NCBI GenBank assembly: GCA_010356995.1
Contig: ML996690.1
Location: 747,420 to 811,419, forward strand
Origin: Trichodelitschia bisporula
Lineage: Eukaryota; Ascomycota; Dothideomycetes; Phaeotrichales; Phaeotrichaceae
DNA length: 64,000 nucleotides
Reading direction: 5' to 3'
Position numbers and translations under genes: made by a program. The notes below the pieces were generated by a model that was not told the origin of the DNA, did not search any database, and was given only the letters and a program-made list of their open reading frames with translations. This document shows positions 56,639 to 64,000 of this stretch, piece by piece (position 1 is the stretch's first letter; each line of letters starts with the position of its first letter).

Positions 56639-57965
56639 TTACAACTTCCCAGTGTCCTTCCACCGTAATCCCCCATCCACAAGCTCAAACTGCCGTCCCC
56701 TCTTCCACCCAACCCACTGCTCCAACACCTCCTCTCCACCCACACCAGGCTTAAGCCCCCGCTCCACCCAACCCTTCCCCTTATCCCCGACTCCCTGCCC
56801 CTTCGCCGACCGCACCGCAACATCAGCTTCCCCCTCCACGCCCCCCGCAATCGCAAAGCCAGGCGTATCCCGCAGTGTCACCGGCGGGCGCTGATCGAAC
56901 CCGGTCTTCTCGAGCTCGCGCTGCTCAAGCACAGGCGTGCAGCACGCATCCGTCCCGTCGAACACGTCCTCCCACTCCTTACGCGTCTTGCTCTTAAACC
57001 GACGAGTAAAGAGCTCGCGGAGCGCGGGCCAGGTGCTCACATCTTCGCGCGGGCCTGGGAGGTCCTTCTCGGTCAGCCCCAGACCGCGGAGGAGTTGGGC
57101 GAAGAACTGCGGTTCGAGGGCGCCGCTGCAAGCACATTAGCCTTGTGCTCCGAAAGGGAAAAAAGGGCACATACACAGCCATATACTTCCCATCCCCCGT
57201 CTCATACGTATCATAATACGGGCTCCCTCCATCCAACATATTCGTCCCCCTCTCCCCCGCCCAAATCGGCCTCTTCATCGCCAACCTCGGCATAGTTGCC
57301 AAATACGCACTCCCATCCACCATATTCGCCTCCACGACCTGCCCCCGCCCCGTCCGCTGTCTCGCCAACAGCGCCAACAACACACCAAGGAAACACATAG
57401 CCCCACCCCCCGCAAAATCCCCCACAATATTCCCCGGCGGGTACGGCTTGTCGCCCGCCCTCCCCAACATCCCCAACACCCCACTCACAGCAATATAATT
57501 AATATCATGCCCCGCCATAAGCGCATACTTCCCATCCCGGCGAAAACCCGTCATGCGTGCCACCACCAGGCGCGGGTTTATAGCGAGCAACACCTCCTGC
57601 GGCGCCAGTCCCGCCTTCTCGAGTACGCCCGGCCGGAACGGGTCGATTACGACGTCGACGTGCGGGATGAGGGCTTTGATCAGCGCGAGCCCGGCGGCGG
57701 ACTTAATGTCGACTGCGATGCTGGTCTTGTGCCGCACGAGCTGGTCGGCGGTTTCAGGGGGTGGGGTGGCGGTGTGCGCGCCCGGCGCGGCGCGGTCGAG
57801 GCGGAGGACGCTGGCGCCGTAGTCGGCGAGGAGGAGGCCGGCGAAGGGGCCTGGGGGCATTAGCATTAACATCACAGCATTAAGTTGAGAGTGGGGAGAC
57901 GCACCGGGCGCCAGGCCGGCGAATTCGAGGACGCGGATGCCGGTGAGGGGCGGCGGAGAGGTCAT
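56639..57965 (-). CDS. alpha-methylacyl-CoA racemase-like CoA-transferase (family III)
   Basis: Exons 57965-57905, 57850-57175 and 57125-56639 give 407 residues; introns are GTGCGT..CCCAG and GTATGT..TGCAG. Family III CoA-transferases include AMACR, which interconverts R- and S-2-methylacyl-CoA for beta-oxidation of branched fats. Seen: [33 protein letters not shown] at the N-terminus, [70 protein letters not shown], and [15 protein letters not shown] with the conserved Asp. The C-terminal part has [24 protein letters not shown], the usual late block. No clear peroxisomal PTS1 (ends DTGKL). TATATAG on the minus strand near 58020 lies about 50 bp before the start. Confidence 0.9.
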
Positions 57966-58663
57966 GATTGCGGTAAGGTGCGAATTGTGAGGCTTAGTTA
58001 CTGTAGCTGAGGTGAGCTATATATCTACACGGCGCGGTTGCTGCGCTCGCGTTCATGCGGCCGCGCGCGCGGTGGCGGAGAAGCTGATCCGACAAGCGTG
58101 GAGGGCGTAGCCGAGGTCGGCGGGGTGAGGCGCGCGGGAGCCATGCGGCGTGCTGGTGGGGCGAGTTGTGGGGTAGCGCGGCTACCGTAGCGGCGTATGA
58201 GCCGCACGTCTCGGTGCTAGGCTGGTGTGATGGGTTCGACGATACGAGGGACTGGTTCCTGGTAGTTTAACATCGACTGAGAATTGGGGGGCTCATCCGG
58301 TTGGTCCGTGGGTTATGTGGTGTTCATGGGGCACGACATGAGGGCAATAACAGCATCACCTTGGCTGCATGTGGAGGATATAAATAGCCAGAGCTTCAAA
58401 AGCAGAAATGTCCCTCAATTGATGCGACACATATCTACCTCCTAACAACCACCCCACGCACGCTTCAATTCGCCCATAGAACAGATATGCCCAAATGCCT
58501 ACACAAGCTTACAGGCGCGCCTAGCAATCCTCATTGGTCAACATCACCAAACGCAAGGTCTAAACGCCCGATCAGAACCCGACTTTCCACCTGCAACGAT
58601 CGATAAGCCATCGCATTAGGGTATTCGGAGTGCAAACGAAAAATCTGCCGCTCTTTCTCTTAC
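57966..58663. other. intergenic region
   Basis: About 700 bp between two minus-strand genes. On the minus strand a TATATAG lies near 58015-58023, just upstream of the racemase gene. GATATAAATAG occurs near 58377. Nothing else was seen. Confidence 0.5.
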
Positions 58664-61010
58664 TCACTGCACCTGGTTGACAATCTCGCTTGCGCGCTTG
58701 AGCGACTCCACCATCTGGAGGCACTCCTTGCGCCGCCGAACAGTGTACTCGCTCTCCTTGAGCAGGTCATCAAGCTCGCTCTGCTTGTACATCTGCTCCA
58801 GGAGCTCAGGTTGCATGGTGTCCTTGGTATGGCTGACGAGGTTGAGCATGATGGCTTTGGGCACCATGTCGATCATCGTTCGCCGCACAATGTTGAAGTA
58901 GGAAGAGATAAGGAGTTCTGTACAATTAGCTTCGGTCGCCAAGGCAAAAGGATTTACATACTGATGACCTCAACCTCTTGCGACTCCTTCTCTGACAACG
59001 TACCGGACGCCTTGAGGGTCGGCGGTGGGGCCTCCATGGCAGCCATCTTCTTCTTGTTCTTGGAAGCGAAGAAGCTACCAAAGAAGCTGCCACCAGCTTC
59101 ACCATCCAGCGACGGGCTGGAAGAACGTGGCGGTACGGCAGAAGCTGGCAGCGGCTTGCCGGTCTTGGGATCCACCTGAGTCGGACGGGCAGAGCTATGC
59201 TTCTCGTGGACGATCGCCATGGCCCTCGATCCGTTGATGAAATCCGGGTGTCCAGTATTGATGTAGCACGCTTCCATGGCAACCAGGTCCCTCACAAGCT
59301 TGTTTGTCGGATCCATCGATTTCTTAAAGAAGTTGACAACAACCGTGTGGAACTTTTCCTTCAGAGCCGGATACCTGCGGAACATGGGCTTCTGGAGAAG
59401 TTGCGAGAGGATGCGAACAAGCTCGTCGTAGACCAGGGACACGCACTTCAAGCTCGGTTCCTCGAGGCGCTTGATTTGCTGCTTGACGATGAGCTCAAAG
59501 GCCGTAGTACCCACAAAAAGGGCAGGAGAGGGGCCAGAAGAGTTGTACAGGATGGTACGGATGTCGATATCCTTGACCACATCGAACGGATCCACGGCCT
59601 TGACGCCGTTGGCGTACAGTTCGTGGTACACAAAGCTGATGCGTGCGCCGCCGGAGAGTTCGATGCTGGACAGCTCCTGGTTCTTGCCCTCCAAAAGACT
59701 CTTGTACTCGTTGGTAAATTCGGTGATCATATTCAAAATGATATTGGACGAATTCCCAAGGATCGAGTCACCGAGTTGAGCAAGCTCTGCCGAGTATTTT
59801 TGCAGCGATGACGATATCCGCGCCTTGATTTCAGGGAGCGTCTGCTTGATGTGCATCATGAGAATCTGCGAGCGTCAGCCGTTGGTCTACCAGTAATACC
59901 AAGTCTCCGAACCAGGTTCAGCTTGCGGGCCAGGTACGGCGTGCCGCAGTACGATGCCTTGTTGCGATAAGCCTTGTGGTTCTCGAAAAATTGCCGCTCA
60001 TGCTCCAGGGCGTAGGAGATGGCCTTCTTGTTCTCGATGTCCCGCTGGCCACGGTTGACGACGGGAACGTAGCCAAGCCGCAGCGGAATGATGCGGCCAG
60101 CCAGGATATCCACAACGTCGGTACCATCATCCATGAGATCGACCTTTGTGAGGACGCCGATAGTGCGCTGGCCCTCTGGGTCGACCTCGCGCGCCAGCTT
60201 CAGGCCGTCAGAGTTGGCCAAATCCGTGTTCGCAGCAGTAACGGCGAGGATGATAGCGTTAGACTTGCTGATTTGCTTCAACACCATATCCTTGATCTGA
60301 CGCTCAATGTCCCGCGGTTGGTCTCCTACGGGGACCTTGGTGAGACCAGGCAAGTCGACGAGGGTGAGGGTCAAGACGTTGGGGGAGTATATCCGCAGGT
60401 TGATAGGCGCAGGAGAGATGCCGGCGTTTCTGCCCACCTTGGATTCGGTTTCGCGCACGATTTCATCCCGAATCTTGTTGAAGTCAAAGAACTTCTGACC
60501 CGGGATATGGAGGAACTCCCCCCACTCGTTGATGTTGGCTTCCTTATCCGTAGTCTTCATATCCTCCTTGACACCATTTGTCTCGGGCCCCGCGGCCGGG
60601 CGGTTGATAAGCTGCAGCACAAGCGGGCGGCGAGTGACGATGCCGGTACCGCGGGGGAGGCTAATCCGATGTCAGCGTCTGCCTGGAGACGATCGCTGAT
60701 ATACGTACAAGTCGCGGCCAACAATGTTTTCCAGTACAGAGCTCTTGCCGCTGGACTGTGATCCTACAACCACAATCTGGGGGAGATCTATGGGGTTTTG
60801 AACCTACGAACATAGCTGTTAGCATCGCCATTCAGCTCACGGCGGGAGGTTCCTCCACCTACCCCGACAGTCGTAAAGACATCTTGAAGTTTGTTTACGA
60901 GGGTGATTAGGCCAGGATCATTGACGCTCATGCTAACGACGGTCAGTTCATGATGTCCTCGGGGGATACAGGATCACCTACGCCGAGGGGCTAACCTGCG
61001 CTTGCGCCAT
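58664..61010 (-). CDS. VPS1: dynamin-like GTPase Vps1
   Basis: Six exons (61010-60982, 60932-60863, 60803-60709, 60660-59913, 59865-58962, 58917-58664) give 699 residues. The first join restores [29 protein letters not shown]; the fourth intron has a weak donor (GTTCGG), fixed by [17 protein letters not shown]. Vps1 assembles on membranes and drives vacuolar protein sorting, endocytosis and peroxisome fission. GTPase motifs: G1 GSQSSGKSS (47-55), switch I threonine within [12 protein letters not shown]3 DLPG, and G4 TKVD. The stalk and middle region follow, with a Ser-rich insert ([15 protein letters not shown]) and [14 protein letters not shown]. The GTPase effector domain ends the protein. 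There is no PH domain or proline-rich tail, as expected for Vps1. High confidence. Confidence 0.94.
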
Positions 61011-61688
61011 CGCTGGCGACCGTTGGAGGGGAAAATCAGGTAGCGGAGTGTGCGGCTCGACAGCGAGAGTCTGGACAATGTGCGAGTATCGCACTATTTC
61101 AAAGGGAGGAATGTGGGTTGAATGCGAAGGTGAATTATGCTGATGCCTTGGCCGGTCACTTGGAATAGATCAGCGAAGCGTCCTCATCCATGCATGCGCG
61201 CTGTCGCTCTGGAATGTGGCGCAGCTGCCTAGTGTGGCTGGGCAAATGGCTGGTGCGCCCCCTGCATTTGGGGGCAGATATCGATAAGCGGGTTCTGGAT
61301 TTCGTCCCTCCCGACATAAGATGTAGCAGGTAAACGTCTGTTCGCTGCTCCAGCGATCACTCTAGGCTCCAGAATCTGTGCACAAACGGGTCGCAGGAAA
61401 CCCCTTCTCGTGTTGCATTTCCGGATTTACAGTCTCATGCAAGAGGTTCAATGAGACATGCTGTCCCAATGCAGTATTTAAATGTGACCATTTGGCATGT
61501 GATGGCAAGCATGACATGCCCGGCTGACCTCACAAGCTTTCGAACTGGATTCGTAGAATCAATTCACGGATATCATGAGCATACATATACAGTAACCCTC
61601 AGTTTGCCAAGTTGTCCTGACGACTTTCGGCTACGAATGCGCTACCAGCTTCAAGAAAGAAGTGCTACAAAATGCCAAGGGACTTCCA
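61011..61688. other. intergenic region
   Basis: About 680 bp between two minus-strand genes. It holds the VPS1 promoter and VMA1 3' end; no RNA gene or repeat was recognised. Confidence 0.55.
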
Positions 61689-63699
61689 CTACTCGTCAAC
61701 GACAGAGGCGAACTTGTCCAGCATCTTAGCCATCAGAGCTTCATACTGTTGCGAGTTAGCACTGTAGACGAGTCTGTAAGATATCCGGGACGTACCTTCT
61801 TGACAATCTTCTCTTCACCTTCCGATGGCAGCTCGAACTTCAAGCTGCGGAGTGCAGACTGAATGTCCGAGGTCGCCTCGCGGACCCTAGCCCAGCTTTG
61901 CCCTTGAGCAATGGCTTTCTGCGCCTCATCGTGGAAGCCCATCATAAGCTTCATCATCCACTCCGTCTTCCACAGCGGACAGAACTGGTCGTAGTCGCTG
62001 TACCCATTCTGTTGGAGGAAGTCTTCCTTGATGAGCGTGGCAACGTCCAGGGTGATCTTGTCAGAATCACCAAGCGCCGACTTGCCAACAAGCTGGACGA
62101 CTTGGTCCAGGTCCTCAGACGTTGAGAGCAAATTCTTTATCCGCTCTCTCAGCCTCGGGAAATCGGGCTTGTGCTCCTGGTAATACGATTCCAGAGCGGC
62201 GTCATATTTGCTGTAGCTGATATTCGTGTTCACGGAGGGGAAGTGCTTGCGTTGCGCCAGCTTCTTGTCCAGTCCCCAGAACACCTGTACGATACCAAGA
62301 GTGGCAGACGTAACAGGGTCCGAGAAGTCACCGCCAGGCGGGCTGACGGCGCCGACAATGCTGACACTACCTTTGCGGTCGGGGCTACCGAGGGCGGTAA
62401 CACGCCCGGCGCGCTCGTAGAACGACGCCAGCTTCGCACCGAGGTATGCGGGGAAACCCTGATCGGCAGGCATTTCTCCCAGACGGCCCGAAATCTCACG
62501 CAGCGCCTCGGCCCACCGCGAGGAGGAGTCCGCCATCATGGCTACGTCCTTGCCTTGGTCGCGGAAGTATTCGGCCACCGTGATACCTGTGTAAATTGAG
62601 GCTTCACGAGCTGCGACAGGCATGTTCGAGGTGTTGGCAATGAGCGTCGTGCGCTTCATGATGGGTTCTTCGCGACCATCGACATTGATGGTTAGCTGGG
62701 AGAATCAGTATTTTCCACAAAATACCGGGTCGCGACAAACCTCCGGGAACTCCATCAGCACTTCGGCCATCTCATTACCGCGCTCGCCGCATCCAACGTA
62801 GATAATGATATCACTGTTAGAGAACTTGGACAAACTCTGACTGATGACCGTCTTGCCACAGCCGAATGCGCCTGGGATGCACACGGTACCGCCCTGGACA
62901 CTGGGAAATAGGGCATCAAGCACGCGCTGGCCGACGATGAGGGGCTGGTTCGAGGAAAGCTTCTCCGTAACCGGGCGCGGCACGCGAACGGGCCACTGGT
63001 GCATCATGCTGTACTCGGTCTTCTTGCCATCAAACTCCAGCTCCAGGATCTTCTCGTCCACTGTATAGCTGCCCTTCTCAGCAATCCGCGTGATAGTACC
63101 CCGCGCACGGGGCGGCAGCAGAATCTTGTGATCATTCAACAGTGAATTCTCGAAGACCGAGCCGAAGACATCGCCGCCAGTTATATGGTCCCCGACCTTT
63201 AGCTTGCCCGGGGTGAAGTCCCACTTCTTCTTGCGGTCGAGCGACGGCAAATCGATGCCGCGTGGGATGTAGATGCTGTTGGACATGTCCGCGATGCTTC
63301 GCAGAGGGCGCTGGATACCATCATAGATGGTTTCCATGAGACCAGGCCCCAGTTCAACGGATAACGGCTTTCCGGAGCGCTCGACAGGATCGCCAACGGT
63401 GACACCAGCTATGCGGACATTAGCAGCCTTCGCCGCTACAAAATGCAAGCCTACCAGTTTCCTCGTAGACCTGGATCGTCGCCCTATCGGCCTCGATGCG
63501 AATAACCTCACCGACGAGCTTGTCATGACCAACGCTCACCTACAGCCCGTTAACATTGTCCAAGAAGGGATTTCGAACAACATACGAGCTCGTACATAGC
63601 ACAGCCTATCATGTTCTCGGCGACGATGACGGGTCCCGAGACGGAGAAGACTGAGCCGAACATCTCGTCGGTCGCCTCATCTTTCTTTGCAGGTGCCAT
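61689..63699 (-). CDS. VMA1: V-type ATPase catalytic subunit A (Vma1)
   Basis: Five exons (63699-63586, 63539-63455, 63408-62741, 62695-61796, 61745-61689) give 607 residues. Subunit A hydrolyses ATP in the V1 head to pump protons into vacuoles and other endomembrane compartments. Visible: [17 protein letters not shown] at the N-terminus, the non-homologous insert ([20 protein letters not shown]), the P-loop GAFGCGKT (246-253), [73 protein letters not shown] and [19 protein letters not shown]. The intein of some yeasts, which sits at the P-loop site, is absent. An in-frame ATG at 63888 would add 63 residues, Ser/Pro/Thr-rich; the start at 63699 ([14 protein letters not shown]) fits the family's usual length. 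Confidence 0.95.
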
Positions 63700-64000
63700 T
63701 GCTGCGGGGTAGGGCGAAGATTCGAGGGACGATGTGCTTGCTGTGGTTGCTGGTGAACCTGGAAGTGATGCCTGGACGGGAGTCCCGTTGTCAGGAGAAG
63801 CGGGGTTGAAGCTGTCGGATGAGTGGCTAGCAATGAGGTCGAGGAGGGACGGACGGGGCTTCAGGCGCGAAGGTTGAAGTCCAAGCATACAAATGCCCTG
63901 TAGTTCTAAAAGCCAGGCGCAAGTTCCTGCGATAACGGTTGGTCCTCTTTAGCAAGGTGGGATGCCCCCAGTCCCTAGCTTTAAGCTCGTCACCAGCCGG
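63700..64000. other. VMA1 upstream region up to the window edge
   Basis: The frame upstream of the VMA1 start stays open to an ATG at 63888 and reads as a Ser/Pro/Thr-rich segment. Beyond that only about 110 bp remain. It may be an untranslated leader or coding for an extended form. Confidence 0.5.

Noticed and set aside
62820-62900. Possible intein in VMA1 as in budding yeast
   Set aside because: [12 protein letters not shown] is continuous; no insertion is present.

Overview
The window is genomic DNA of a filamentous ascomycete (Pezizomycotina). Almost every gene is cut by short introns of about 45-110 nt with GT..AG ends and CTAAC or CTGAC branch sites. Gene families are typically fungal (MIM1, OXA1, VPS1, MCM5, VMA1, PIG-U/GAB1, DUF3405, LVIVD-repeat secreted protein). 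There are no operons, and many intergenic spaces exceed 0.5 kb. Species cannot be named from the sequence. Exon joins were deduced by eye from splice signals, reading phase and family resemblance.

Layout. 0.2-5.0 kb: a conserved fungal protein of unknown function (minus), the histone N-alpha-acetyltransferase NAT4/NAA40 (plus) and the GPI-transamidase subunit PIG-U (minus). 6.1-11.0 kb: a membrane-anchored cytochrome P450 and an 8-exon MFS transporter. 11.5-17.3 kb: an acyl-CoA dehydrogenase, a U2 spliceosomal snRNA gene on the minus strand, mitochondrial insertase OXA1 and a secreted LVIVD/choice-of-anchor-B protein. 17.3-20.3 kb: mostly empty, with one probably decayed gene. 20.3-22.9 kb: Cdc48 adaptor Shp1/p47 and the outer-membrane import factor MIM1, transcribed divergently. 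23.9-27.7 kb: a DUF3405 type II membrane protein and exopolyphosphatase PPX1. 27.7-36.3 kb: a 3.1-kb gene-free stretch leading into a 1726-residue protein with a possible RasGAP-like segment. 38-40.7 kb: an unknown conserved protein, an intron-containing tRNA-Leu(AAG) and a small mitochondrial membrane protein (Fmp10-like). 42.4-47.2 kb: a tiny protein with a duplicated motif, a six-hairpin (GH88/GH105-like) protein and a multi-pass membrane protein. 48.2-52.7 kb: MCM5 and nitronate monooxygenase, divergent, with G1/S-type promoter motifs on the MCM5 side. 53.1-58 kb: a 1095-residue secreted mosaic repeat protein and an alpha-methylacyl-CoA racemase-like CoA-transferase. 58.6-63.9 kb: dynamin-like VPS1 and V-ATPase catalytic subunit VMA1.

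Most genes are housekeeping and do not form one pathway. Loose themes are mitochondrial biogenesis (OXA1, MIM1, Fmp10-like), fatty-acid/acyl-CoA metabolism (acyl-CoA dehydrogenase, racemase), endomembrane and vacuole function (VPS1, VMA1, Shp1, PIG-U) and acidocalcisome/polyphosphate turnover (PPX1).

The most novel item is the secreted mosaic repeat protein at 53155-56539. Other points to examine are the U2 snRNA gene, a pair of diverged LTR-like repeats at 37.1 and 44.7 kb, two three-codon upstream ORFs at the start codons of large genes, a likely GC-AG intron in MIM1 and a possible N-terminally extended VMA1.
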